The translations under genes were made by a program, and so were the position numbers. Positions 18,430 through 28,266 of a stretch of DNA of 42,500 bases are shown here, in pieces. The notes below the pieces were generated by a model. It made no database searches. It saw nothing but the letters and a program-made list of their open reading frames with translations, and was not told the DNA's origin. The stretch's first letter is position 1. Every line of letters starts with the position of its first letter. The DNA comes from Symbiodinium natans (Eukaryota > Sar > Dinophyceae > Suessiales > Symbiodiniaceae), in assembly GCA_905221605.1 (NCBI GenBank), contig CAJNDS010000627.1, forward strand, positions 1 through 42,500, given 5' to 3'.

Positions 18430-21400
18430 GGGGCGCGAGCCCCTCTGGGCACCCGGTGGTGCCAGGGGTTCGGAGTTTAGGGTTTAGGGTTTAGGGTTTA
18501 GGGTTTAGGGTTTAGGGTTTAGGGTTTAGGGTTTAGGGGTTAGGTTTAGGGTTCAGGGTTTAGGGTTTCCCCCAGAAAGGAAGGGTTTTTTGTAGGGTTT
18601 GTTTTCAGAGCTTTGTGGGATTGGTTGTCGTGCTTGTTGTTTTTTTGGGTGGGTTTGGGGTGTCTGTCGCAGCTTCAAGGCTGGGAGTGTAGGTATTGGG
18701 CCGTCACGGGCTCATGCCCCACTGTATCGGTTTGGTTTAACCAGTTTTGGGGTGCTTAGGAATTGTTGAACCCGAAGCTCAGACTCTTAGGGGTTTTGGT
18801 GTCAAAAAACTCCCAAAACGCCTAAGCTCCAAAGCTTCCAGCCCGCGCACACTGCCCCGCCCTGTGTCGGCTCAAGAAGAGGACCCCTCTTTGTTGTTAA
18901 TGTCAGGATCTCCATAACCCACGCGGGAATGAGAGCCAGCTTGCTGGGAGTTTCCGCCGCTCTTCTGTGGAGCCTTGGGCCTATTGATAAGCACCAGTAA
19001 GCCTTACCACCCCCACCCCAGGGTATCCCCCCCTGTGGGTTTAAAGCTTCTAGGTTTAGGGTTTGCCCCGTGTGGTTCATGCCCCAACTACCCTCAACAA
19101 GGGTACCTCTTGGAGGTCAATTTTCAAGAGCCTTAGACGCTAAAGCCTAAATACCCTAACCCCCCTCCTGTATTTCCCATAGGCTCCACGCAGCCGGTAA
19201 TATGAGAAAACCCGGCTAGCCCTGCAAAGCCTGGAGCCCCAAGGAAGCCCTGTAAAACCTGTAAACCGCATAGTTCCTCTAAACCCGATAATTTCCACAC
19301 ACACCTTATACACCCGGCATGTACACCCAAACTATCTCTCCATAAGCAACCAAGCAACCCTAAACCCTGAACCCTGAACCCCTAAGCCCTACTAAGCCCT
19401 GTAAGCCCAACGAAACCCAATTTTCCCACCCGATGAAGCCCAGTAATTGGACCCAAGAAGTAAGCCAATAGTTCAACCCAAAAGTTATAAACCCAACGAG
19501 TAAACCCTAAACCCTAAACCCTAAACCCTAAACCCTAAACCCTAAACCCTAAACCCCAAACCCCAAACCCCAAACCCCAAACCCCAATCCTACTACGCCT
19601 CCCCACCCAGGGCATTGATTCTCGGCGCTGGTGCAGAGAGGCCACGATTTCGGGTCGAGGCGTGGCCTGCTAAACCCTAAACCCTAAACCCTAAACCCTA
19701 AACCCTAAACCTCGCAACAGCAGCAGAGAGGGGTTTCGGGTTTTGAGGGTTTAGGGTTTAGAAGGTTTAGGGTTGGGCTTTCGGGTTTAGGGTAGGGTTT
19801 AGGGTTTTGGGGTTTAGGTCTTGCTTTTTTTGTTTGGTGGATTTAGGTTGAGGCTTGCAGCCCCAAGCTTGCTGAACATTTTAGGGCCCCTACGCCCCAA
19901 AGGTTTAGGGTATCTGGTCTAAACCCCTCGAATGAGAAAACGCCTTGTCGCTTGTGTCGATGTTTTTCTTGTTTGTCCTTGGGGGAGCCCTAAACCCTAA
20001 ACCCTTAACCCTAAGCCCTAAACCCTGAAATCATGAACCCCTAGCTCTAAACACCTTTACCTTGGGGTGCCGCCACATAGAGTTTTGAACTCAACAAACG
20101 GGTTTAGGGTTTAGATCGCCCAAAAACCCTAAACCCGAAACCCTAAACCCTAAACCCTAAACCCTGTGGAGCCGGAAGGTTCCCTAAGGCTCCCACGACC
20201 CCCTAAAACTGCCTAAGCTTGCCTAAGGTTCCCTAGGTACCTACCCGCCCGCCTCTAAACCCTAAACCCTAAACCCTAAACCCTAAACCCTAAACCCTAA
20301 ACCCTAAACCCTAAACCCTAAACAGCCCATTAGAAGTCTAGTTACAAGCCGCATATATAAGCCCCTTTGGTACCATAATGGGGTTGTAATTGGGTTATAA
20401 GTACAGTAATAATTGGCCCTCTAAGTACAACGAACCTCCAAGCAGCCCTAAACCCTCAACCCTCAACCCTGGACCCTGAACCCTGAACCCTAAACCCTAA
20501 ACAACAATCTGTCAAGCAGGTTCGCAGACACGGTGGTGACCCCCCAGAGGAGGCGAGCGAGTCGACGGAGACGTTAGAGGACAATGTGGCAGTTGTTTTT
20601 GGGGTTTAGGGTTCAGGGTTTGGGGTAGTTTAGGGTTCAGGGTTTGGGGTAGTTTAGGGTAACCCTAAACCCTAAACCCTAAACCCTAAACCCTAAACCC
20701 CAATTTTTGGGGTTGGGGGGGGGGGGGGGAGCTCGGGATTGAGGTCCTAAGGCTTCAGGGTTTAGGGTTATTTAGGGCTTAGGGTTTAGGGCTTAGGGTT
20801 TGGGATGTAGGGTTTAGGGTTTAGGTATAGAGGTTTTCAGGATGATATTAAGGATTTACGAGGTTTAGGGCTTCAGGCTTGGGGCTGTGGGTTTTCGAAC
20901 GTCTCGAATTTAGGTCGCTACACCTTAAAACAAACACTAGACCCCCCCCCCCCCCCCCCAAACGCAGCGCATGGTCAAAGACTCATCTTCAAGATCCCCC
21001 TGATTGCTTGCTACCTCCTCCCCCTCCCCAATCATTGCCTTCGCCCCTAAACCCTAAACCCTAAACCCTAAACCCCAAACCTGGCCTCAGGCTCCCTGAA
21101 CCCTAAACCCTCAACCTTCAACCGTCAACCCTCAACCCTCAACCCTAAACCCTCAACCCTCAACTCCTACACCCCCACCCCGGCAGATTCCTTCAGGACA
21201 CAGACGGGTCAGCGAGCACGTCTCGCAGCTGGCCTCGGTTTATATGCTTTAGAGCAGAGCTGCAGTTTAGGGTTTGGGTTTTAGGGTTTAGGCTTTACGT
21301 TTGATGTGCTTTAGAGCAGAGCTGCAGTTTAGGGTTTGGGGGTTAGGGTTTAGGCTTTACGTTTATATGCTTTAGAGCAGAGCTGCAGTTTAGGGTTTAG

Positions 21401-21605
21401 GTTTTAGGTTTGAGGCTTTAGGCATTAGGCGTTAGGGTTTTCCGTTCATATGCTTTAGAGCAGAGCTGCAGTTTTAGGGTTAGGGTTTAGGCTTTAGGCG
21501 TTAGGGGTTTAGGGTACGGGTTAAGTTTAGGGTTTAGGGGGTCCTCTCGAACTCGCAAGAAGTTCCGACATTTCAGCGAGCCTTAAACCATTGGCAGCTG
21601 AAGGG
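18430..21605 (+). CDS. Putative gene model, 8 exons, unknown protein
   Basis: Exons 18430-18467, 18673-18729, 18907-18996, 19611-19653, 20081-20101, 20520-20594, 21187-21237 and 21577-21605. All seven junctions keep phase. Donors include GTTCGG, GTTTGG, GTAAGC, GTCGAG, GTTTAG, GTTTTT and GTTTAT. Readings: GARAPLGTRWCQ, KAGSVGIGPSRAHAPLY, MRASLLGVSAALLWSLGPID (with a hydrophobic stretch), ALILGAGAERPRFR, SFELNKR, GGDPPEEASESTETLEDNVA, IPSGHRRVSEHVSQLAS, RALNHWQLK. The fourth exon could instead end six bases later at GAG|GC in the same phase. The fifth, 21 bp, sits between CCCTAAA and TTTAGGG. No family was recognised; start and stop were not found. Confidence 0.6.
18474..18570 (+). repeat. TTTAGGG array, ~13 units
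   Basis: Begins within 8 bases of the putative donor at 18468. Confidence 0.95.
19502..19588 (-). repeat. CCCTAAA then CCCCAAA array
   Basis: Eight CCCTAAA units change into five CCCCAAA units. The acceptor CACCCAG at 19610 follows after ~20 bases. Confidence 0.95.
19861..19902 (+). CDS. Possible skipped or alternative exon
   Basis: Follows AGGCTTGCAG and ends CAAAG|GTTTAG. Frames PKLAEHFRAPTPQ and PSLLNILGPLRPK are open. The first continues as a cysteine-rich stretch to a TAA near 19992. It does not fit the phase of the surrounding 8-exon model, so it is an alternative exon or a false call. Confidence 0.3.
20258..20325 (-). repeat. Pure CCCTAAA array, ~9 units
   Basis: Lies in the putative intron 20102-20519. 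Confidence 0.95.
20600..20703. repeat. TTTAGGG and CCCTAAA arrays head to head
   Basis: TTTAGGG-type units run into CCCTAAA units at about 20660 with no unique sequence between them. This is one of the few direct inversions of the array and a perfect local hairpin. A G-run of ~17 follows near 20713. Confidence 0.85.
21240..21500 (+). repeat. Four ~62-84 bp tandem units
   Basis: Each unit starts TATGCTTTAGAGCAGAGCTG (or a close variant) followed by CAGTTTAGGG-type sequence and GGCTTTACGTT. Units begin near 21241, 21304, 21366 and 21449. The repeat joins an AG-bearing unique piece to telomere-type units and so copies an exon-intron-like edge. Confidence 0.85.
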
Positions 21606-21657
21606 GTTTAGGGTCTAGGGCCCAGTGTCGGTCCAAACCTAAAGTGATGGCCCATTT

Positions 21658-21683
21658 GGGGGTGGGGGGGGGGGGGGGGGGGG
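21658..21683 (+). repeat. G-run
   Basis: A nearly pure G homopolymer of ~20 following GGGGGTG. Its length is unreliable in sequencing data. Confidence 0.8.
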
Positions 21684-22047
21684 AGGTTTAGAGCTTTGGT
21701 TTAGCGTGTAGAGGGCCCATTCGGATTCAGATGAATTCACCTGCGCGCAAAGCCCTATAGTAGCCCCAAACCCGAGCACGGCAACCTATACCGATAGCTA
21801 CCTCAAGAACCCAAGAACCTGTTTTTGTAGGGCTCCTAGGAATGCTATTTAAGGGGATTGATTTATACCTAATTAGACAAAAGTAGGCTTCGGATTCTTA
21901 AGGTATACCTTGTACACCCTACCGATTCCTACACCCCTCATGCGGTTTTAGGGTTTTGGGCTTTAGGGCTTAAGGTTTAGGATTTAGGGTTTAGGGTTTA
22001 GGAACCCCACACTCCAATCAAAACCCCAAGCGCTGGACCAAACCAGG

Positions 22048-22137
22048 CGAAGGCGAGTCCGCTGCGGAGGAGGAGGGCGGCAATAACGCAGGCGAGAGCA
22101 ACGAAGGTGAGAGCAACGAGGAGACCCAGGCACGACG
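22048..22137 (+). CDS. Putative exon, acidic
   Basis: Follows GACCAAACCAG. One frame reads GEGESAAEEEGGNNAGESNE up to the donor GTGGGTTTAGGG. An inner donor, GAAG|GTGAGA at 22107, would give a basic frame, AKASPLRRRRAAITQARATK, that joins the exon at 22312 in phase 0. GC-rich composition keeps several frames open, so the choice is unclear. Confidence 0.4.
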
Positions 22138-22311
22138 TGGGTTTAGGGTTCAGGGTTTAGTGTTCAGGGTTTGGGGTTTAGGGTTTAGTGTTTATAGGGC
22201 TTACGAGCTCTGAACCTCAAAACCTCTACACCCCTAAACCCCTAAAACACCCCGAAACCCTAAACCCTAAACCCTAAACCACCCCGCGAAGCCCTCGATG
22301 TCCCCCCTCAG

Positions 22312-22419
22312 GCCGGTGACGACGCGACATCCAGCGGGGAGCCGCCTGGCGAGGCTCCTGGCTCAGGCAGCTCGGTGACAAAGCCAGGCCCCCCGCACCC
22401 CAAACCTAGAAGAGCTTAG
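22312..22419 (+). CDS. Putative exon ending in TAG or at GTGACA
   Basis: Follows the strong acceptor TCCCCCCTCAG. It reads AGDDATSSGEPPGEAPGSGS, then a proline- and lysine-rich tail ending in TAG at 22417. It could instead end at CTCG|GTGACA (22373). Low-complexity composition fits a disordered C-terminus. Confidence 0.4.
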   Translation, partial: AGDDATSSGEPPGEAPGSGSSVTKPGPPHPKPRRA

Positions 22420-22429
22420 GGTCTACTCT

Positions 22430-22545
22430 GGGGTCTAGGGTTTAGGGTTTAGGGTTTAGGGTTTGGGGTTTAGGGTTAAGGGTTTAGGGTTTAGGGCTAG
22501 GGTTTAGGGTCTAGGGTTTGGGGTTTGGGGGTTGGGGGTTGGGGT
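22430..22545 (+). repeat. TTTAGGG array with variants
   Basis: About 15 units including TCTAGGG, TTTGGGG and TTAAGGG. Confidence 0.9.
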
Positions 22546-22567
22546 TGAACCCGTACTTACTACCCAG

Positions 22568-25500
22568 GGAGGCTTGAGGATTCCGCACAGTGGGTGAGAC
22601 CTTTCTTTTCTTAGCCTTTCAAGGCTTTCTTTTCTTAGCTCTTCAAGGCGCGAGGGTCAAGGCGCGAGGGTGTTTAGGGTTTATCTTTTTCCCGCTTTGG
22701 AATTATTTTTTGTTTATATATATATATATAACCCCAGAGGATATTAAAAATGTTTTCTATATTGAAGTTCGAATGGGAGTATAGTTATAGGGTGTAGAGT
22801 TTAGGACGACGAGATGTGCTGTTGGGATGTGTTTTGCTTGAGGAGTGTCTGTCATCAGGCTTTTGCACCTTAAGGAGGAGGGGGGAGGAGGGGGGCTCGC
22901 GGGCTCGACCCTCAACCCTAAATCCTCAGCCCTTAGCCCGGAAAACCTAAGCCCTGAATCCTATAGACCCCGAGCCCTTTAAAGAAATCACGCGGCCCGA
23001 CCACCCCAAACCCTAAACCCTAACCCTAAACCCTAAACGCTAAACGCTAAACACTAAACCCAAAACCCTAAGCCCCCTCTCCACGGCCCGTCCTCCCGGC
23101 GACCCAGGTGTTTACGGGCAGTAACACACAACCACTCCTTGACAACGAATCCCGTGAATAGGGTTTATGGGGCCACTCCTTGGCCAAGCCCGTTGAGGGT
23201 TTAAAAGAGTTTGGGGTTTGCGGTTTAGGGTAGGGTTCAGGGCGTAGGGCTTAGGGCTGAGGGGCTTAGGGGCTTAGGGCTTAGGGCTTCGGGCTTAGGG
23301 CTTGGGGCTTCGGGCTTAGGGCTTAGGGGGGGTATGACACAACCCCAGGTACAACTGCAACAACTTCTACCGCGAAGGCGGATCCAACCGCAGTCGGCGC
23401 TGCGGGTCTTTTCTTGCGGGGGACCGGCAAGAGTTGGTTTTGGGCTGAGGGTTTTTAGGGTTTAGGGTTTAGGGTTTAGGGTTTAGGGCTTCGGGTTTAG
23501 GGTTTGGACTTTGGGGTTTCGGGTTCAGGGTCTCGACGCCATGCTGGTAGGGTGGAGGGTTCAATTTCTCGGAATGGGCGACTTTGAGGACAAGAAGTAG
23601 CCTCTGGCCCGAGACTCCTAGACCTTAAACCCAATATCTGCAGCCCCTGCCTTTCCCGAACGGTTTCCGCTCGGTTCGCGCATGCCCCAAGTCCGGAATC
23701 ATCGACTTTGCAGACTGCCACGGTGCGTGGGTCCCTAGCCCTAAAGCCTTAAGGTTCAGGGTTTAGGGTTTAGGGTAAGGCCAAGGCAACTCAAACAGCA
23801 GGCAGTCAGCCTTGCAACCCACTGCCACTGCGATTCCCGGCCCTTGGGCCATTGAATCCCTAATGAGGGTTTTTAGCGTTTAGGGTTTAGGAAACTTAAT
23901 GGCCCAGTGGCACCCTTTACCCTTCTTTGGGGCTCTGGGTTCCCTTATAACGTAACCAACCCCTAAAACGGTACCCTTCTTGTAATCTGGTTCCTGGGGC
24001 TACCAAGACTCCCCCAAGCCCGGAACCCAATTAGGGTTTAGGGTTATTAGGGTTTAGGGACTCTTCTACCAGGCTCCATCTGCTGCGACCACCACCATCG
24101 CGACCACAACGACCTCTGACATAGACGAGAAGTGGTCTGTGAATATGCCTTTCCTTCTCTGGGATGCACGATTCTTGAAACCGGCGTCCTAGCTGCTACT
24201 GAGAGTAGCGCCTTTAGAGGTTTCATGCAGTTCTGAAGGCTGAACTTAGCCCTTGGGCACACCGGCACACACGTGCACATCTCCGGCTAAACCCTAAACC
24301 CTAAACCCTAAACCCTAAACCCTTAAGCCCTGCCAAAGGTGTCGGGTCTCAGTAGGGGTGTCCTGGACCACGCAACAATGACTCGCCGCGACATGAGCAA
24401 AATGTGCAGAGGCAGAGCTCGCCCCTCAGACCCCAAGTCTGCTGGGAAGCTTGACCTGGCAATTAAACAGGGTTTAGGGGTTTAGGGTTTCGGGTTTATA
24501 GGGTTTCGGGTTTATAGGGTTTATAGGGTTTGTATGGTTTACAGGGTTTGTAGGGTTTATGGGGTTTATAGGATTTATAGGGTTTATAGGGTTTATAGGG
24601 TTTAGAGGGTTTATAGAGTTTAGGTTTCTGGTTTCTGGAGTGTGCTTAGGGTTTATAGATACTGGTGAGTGTATGCATTTCGTGTCCTTTTGGCCATACT
24701 TGGAAAACAGGCCCCTCTTCGACGTGTCTTCTTCAAAACAGAATGAGGTCCTCTGTAACTCACGACGACTGGCCATTTGCCGCCCCGCTCCTTACCTGTA
24801 GAATCCAAAACCTACTTCTTTGTAGGTTGCCTAAGAATCCTAAAAGGGGTCTGGGAAGAAGAACCTACATAACAGCAGGTTTTGAGTTCTTAAGGTAAAG
24901 CATATCTTGGAGGTTCATGGGCACTGCAGCTGTACATGCGGCTTCAAGTAAGGTAGCTGTCGGTTCGGACGGGCCACAACCTTCTTTGGTGGGCTTATAC
25001 ACAGCCCTTTCGTAGCACCCACGCTCTCTCACTCTCTCTGTCTCCCTCTGTGTGTCCCTCTCGCTCGCTCTCTCTCTCTCCCGCTCTGCCTCTCTCCTCC
25101 GCACCCTAAACACTAAACAACCTCCTATTCTCTCTAAGCCCTAAACCTGCCTATAGGTTTTAGGGTTTCGGGTTTAGGGTTTAGGGTTTTTGGGTCCCTA
25201 AGCCCTACATCGTCAGGAAGTCCTGCCCAAAGCTGTAGCGCAATCCGAATTGCGCAGGGGGTCTGCAAGAACCTCCGCGACCCCTGGCATAAGGGCATTT
25301 CCCGAAAAGGGGTATTCCTTATTTACCCCAAAATATACTACAAACCCTCAACCCTCAACCCTGAACCCTAAACTTTCCCTGAACCCTAAACTTTCCCTAA
25401 ACCCTAAACCCTAAACCCTAAACCCTAGACCCTAGACCCTAAACCCTAAACCCTAAACCCTAAACCCTACCCATGACCCCTGGCATTTTTGACACCCCCG

Positions 25501-25582
25501 CGCAGGATCGACGATGCCCACGGCCTCCATGTGAGCTTCCGCAAGTCTGGCTCCTTCTACTTCCTGGAGGAGCAGGACTGGG
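22568..25582 (+). CDS. Putative gene model, 11 exons, unknown protein
   Basis: Exons 22568-22593, 23108-23153, 23349-23405, 23644-23722, 23810-23868, 24073-24134, 24353-24471, 24711-24797, 24913-24947, 25217-25260 and 25506-25582. All ten junctions keep phase. Donors include GTGAGA, GTGAAT, GTCTTT, GTGCGT, GTTTTT, GTCTGT, G|GTTTAG, GTAGAA, GTAAGG, GTCTGC and GG|GTTTGG. Sample readings: VQLQQLLPRRRIQPQSALR, NGFRSVRACPKSGIIDFADC, LQPTATAIPGPWAIESLMR, MTRRDMSKMCRGRARPSDPK, RMRSSVTHDDWPFAAPLLT, WALQLYMRLQ, EVLPKAVAQSELRR, HGLHVSFRKSGSFYFLEEQD. Introns range from 87 to 514 bp. Some exons have a second open frame. No family was recognised; start and stop were not found. Confidence 0.65.
23895..24012. 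repeat. Dispersed intronic repeat R, copy
   Basis: Contains GGCCCAGTGGCACCCTTTAC, TTCTTTGGGG and GTAATCTGGTTCCTGGGGCT. The last part recurs near 17562. It lies inside putative intron 23869-24072. Confidence 0.5.
24474..24640 (+). repeat. TTTATAGGG 9-mer array
   Basis: Starts with TTTAGGG and shifts to TTTATAGGG with TTTGTAGGG and TTTAGAGGG variants, ~14 units. It begins exactly at the donor of the exon ending at 24471. Confidence 0.9.
25021..25100. repeat. CTCT-rich microsatellite
   Basis: CTCTCTCACTCTCTCTGTCTC-like DNA in the putative intron 24948-25216. Confidence 0.7.
25340..25470 (-). repeat. CCCTAAA array, ~17 units
   Basis: Mixed at the start (CCCTCAA, CCCTGAA, two CTTTCCCTGAACCCTAAA-like units), pure at the end. 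The acceptor CGCGCAG follows 35 bases later. Confidence 0.9.
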
Positions 25583-25655
25583 GTTTGGGGTTTAGGGTTT
25601 AGGGTTTAGGGTTTAGGGTTTACGGTTTAGGGTTTAGGGTTTAGGGTTTAGGACA
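25583..25655 (+). repeat. TTTAGGG array starting at a donor
   Basis: Ten units immediately after the exon that ends at 25582. Confidence 0.95.
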
Positions 25656-25835
25656 TAGGGCCCTACCTTCTTTAAAGGGTTCTGAGGCTCGTGATTTTGG
25701 GCTTCAAAGGGTATATAAGGGCTGTATAAAAGGGGTCCCCAATAAAGGCCCGCCGGATGGACACTGCGACGTCCTCTTCTAGACACACCCTAAACCCTAA
25801 ATCCTAAACCCTAAACCCTGAACCCTAAACCCTAC

Positions 25836-26570
25836 ACTGCTGGGCCCCTCCAACCGGAGTTTTGGAAGTGGTCTTGGAGGCTATCGGGGCCCACCTTGAT
25901 CGCCTTCCTAGAACCCTGGGAGGATCCAAAAAGTAGATCCCCTCAAGGGTTCCCAAGCATCACGGCAACAGTGGTGTAGGGTACTACTTGGGGCTTCTAC
26001 TTTTTTTGGGATCCTCCCAGGGGTCTGGATTGAGGCCGCGGTGGGACTTTGCACAGAGTAAACTGTCTTTGGCTGGTGAGTAAAGCATGAGTACCTGTGA
26101 TTCCGGGTCGAGGCGATCATCTTTTCGGCGTCTGCACCTCTTGGAGAACCCGTGGACCCCCTGGTGGCCCATACGAAGAGACCATACAACTTCCCTTAGT
26201 GAGGCACCCTATAGAACCCCTAAACAGGGATAAATGAATCTTGGGGATATAGGATACCTAGTTCCCTCATTCCCTACGAAGAGCCAGCAGGTCTTAGGAT
26301 TGGATACGAGGACGCCCAGACAGTTAGGATTTGGGACGACTCCTTGCATAGACCTAGTTAGCCAAAGGAGGGTGCCCTTTTCTTTCCTCGGTTGCCGGGG
26401 CATTTGGGCCTCTAGCAAGCCGTTGCCTTATGAAGTTACTATGAATGGGCCTGTGTGTAGAGGGATTGTAGGGGTAGATTTGACATCCCGGTCCACAGAA
26501 CCCCCCCCCCCCCCCCGCACAATCCGCAAAAGCGGATCAACCCCTACACCCCTGAAGCCTTATCCTCTAA
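25836..26570. other. Unique interval with a foldback; weak exon candidates only
   Basis: Holds the foldback 25914-26023. A 19-base segment at 26057-26075 has a good acceptor (TTTGCACAG) and donor (GTGAGTAAA). A 114-codon frame starts at 26234 but overlaps sequence shared with other introns (TTCCCTCATTCCCTAC), so I do not call it a gene. A C-run lies at 26502-26516. Confidence 0.35.
25914..26023. repeat. Foldback element
   Basis: CCCTGGGAGGATCCAAAAAG at the left matches the complement of TTTTGGGATCCTCCCAGGGG at the right. The arms are ~26 bases and the loop ~50. No target-site duplication is evident. Confidence 0.75.
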
Positions 26571-26798
26571 AACCCTAAACCCTCTAAACCCCGAAATCCC
26601 TAAACCCTGGCCCTAGAACCCCGAAAATCCTAAACCCTGAACCCTCTAACCCTGAACCCTAGAGCGCTGAACTTCTTCAAAACCCGAGCCCCTCAGAGCC
26701 CCCAAGCCGAAGCAAACCCAGACCCCAGCATCCTAGGGGTAGGGTATTTTTTTTGTGTTTTTTTCTGGTTTTTTTTTGTGTTTTTTTCTGTCTTTTAA

Positions 26799-27198
26799 GC
26801 AAGAAAGAAAGAAAGACAGAAAGAGAGAAAGAAAGAAAGAATGAAAGAAAGAAAGGAAAGCAAGACAGAAAGAAAGAAAGAAAGGAAGAAAGAAAGGAAA
26901 GAAAGAAAGAAAGGAAAGCAAGACAGAAAGAAAGAAAGAACTAAAGAAAGAAAGGCCGAAAGAAAGGAAAGCAAGACAGAAATAAAGAAAGAAAGAGAGA
27001 GAAAGACAGAAAGAAAGAAAGAAAGAAAGAAATAAAGAAAGAAAGAAAGAAAGAAAGAGAGAAATAAAGAAAGAAGGAAAGCAAGACAGAAAGAAAGAAA
27101 GAGAGAAAGAAAGAAAGAAAGAGAGAAAGAAAGAAAGAAACAAATAAAGAGAGAAAGAAAGAAAGAAAGACAGAAAGAAAGAAAGAAAGAAGGAAATA
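26799..27198 (+). repeat. GAAA-type microsatellite, ~400 bp
   Basis: AAAG units with periodic CAAGACAG, GAGAG and ATAAAG interruptions. Every frame is open across it; the 164-codon minus frame is a by-product. Confidence 0.95.
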
Positions 27199-27202
27199 AA
27201 CC

Positions 27203-27485
27203 CCCCCGCTTTGTTTAAGCCGTGCAAGCTTGCCTCAAAGCATATGCCATATGCACACTTTTGCGGAAACCCATCATGCGAGAATCGTCACATTTTCGGA
27301 AACCCATCATGCGAGAATTGTGTTTGCAAATGGGGGGGGGCTGCGCCCCCCCCAACCCCCCCGCTTTCTCAAGCCGTGCAAGCTTGCCTCAAAGCATATG
27401 CCATATGCACACATTTTCGGAAACCCATGATGCGAGAATCGTGTTTGCAAATGGGGGGGGCTGCGCCCCCCCCAACCCCCCGCTT
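27203..27485. repeat. Two tandem copies of a G/C-hairpin repeat
   Basis: Copies at ~27205-27357 and ~27358-27483 share GCCGTGCAAGCTTGCCTCAA, CATATGCCATATGCACAC and GGAAACCCATCATGCGAGAA. The last 24-base motif is doubled in the first copy. Each copy ends with GGGGGGGCTGCGCCCCCCC, a perfect hairpin. Confidence 0.85.
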
Positions 27486-28078
27486 CCCGCAACACACCCT
27501 ACACCCTAAACCCTAAGCCGTAGTTCCGGACTGAAGGGGCAATGATACGAGGAGCAACCTTGACCCCGCAAACCATAGAGCCTAATACGACCCAAACCGT
27601 CCACCATAAGCCGCAAATCCTGATAGAATGTTTGCGGCCTACATGCGCAGTAAGCCCTAAACCGAAGCAAAGTTTCAGATTGAAGCATCCGAGGTTCCTC
27701 TTGAACCAGCCCCGGATGTTAATTAGCTTTTGAGTCCTGTCGGGGCCAACGATGGCCGCCCCGACGCTCCAAGCGCGAGTTGCAAAAGGACGAAGGGTTG
27801 GACGTAATGTGTTGTTGTAGCACGTTGAGATTTGGACCTGTTCCGGACACGCGGTGCCGCTGAGAGGCCATCGGAAGCTGAAAACCAGCAAAATTCACTA
27901 AAAAAACCAAAAAAATGCACAGAAAAGAATTCCCACCAGAGGAGGACGACAGGCAGAACCAGGAGGGCATGTTCTGAAAACCACAGGAAAAGCAAGAAAA
28001 AGCCAGAAAATTCACAAAAAAAAACCAGAAAAATTGACAAAAAAAATCCTCGCTCCGCATCCTACTCCGCAAAGGGTT
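27486..28078. other. Unique interval, no supported gene
   Basis: Free of telomeric arrays except one unit at the left edge. Open frames exist on both strands (minus 27499-27891, minus 27719-28072, plus 27832-28095) but overlap each other. The last ~150 bases are purine-rich with AAAA runs, which explains them. I cannot decide between a non-coding stretch and an unrecognised gene. Confidence 0.35.
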
Positions 28079-28266
28079 TAGGGTTTAGGGTTTAGTGTTT
28101 AGGGTTTAGTGTTTAGGGTTAGGGTTGATAGGGTTTAGGGTTTATCTGGGCTTGGGGGGTTAGGGTTTACCAGAAGGCCTTAGCTGGGTTTAAGGAAAAA
28201 GCTCTCAATCCCAAAATCCCCGGGTTTAAAACCTAAAGCCCCAAACCCCAAACCCCTCACCAACAG

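Noticed and set aside
18802-19080. 92-codon minus-strand frame
   Set aside because: It lies opposite the plus-strand exon 18907-18996, which has a proper acceptor and GTAAGC donor and joins its neighbours in phase.
19188-19201. 14-bp segment between TTTCCCATAG and GTAATA as a microexon
   Set aside because: Good borders, but including it breaks the phase of the 8-exon model around it.
26733-27227. 164-codon minus-strand frame of serine, phenylalanine and leucine
   Set aside because: Pure translation of the GAAA microsatellite.
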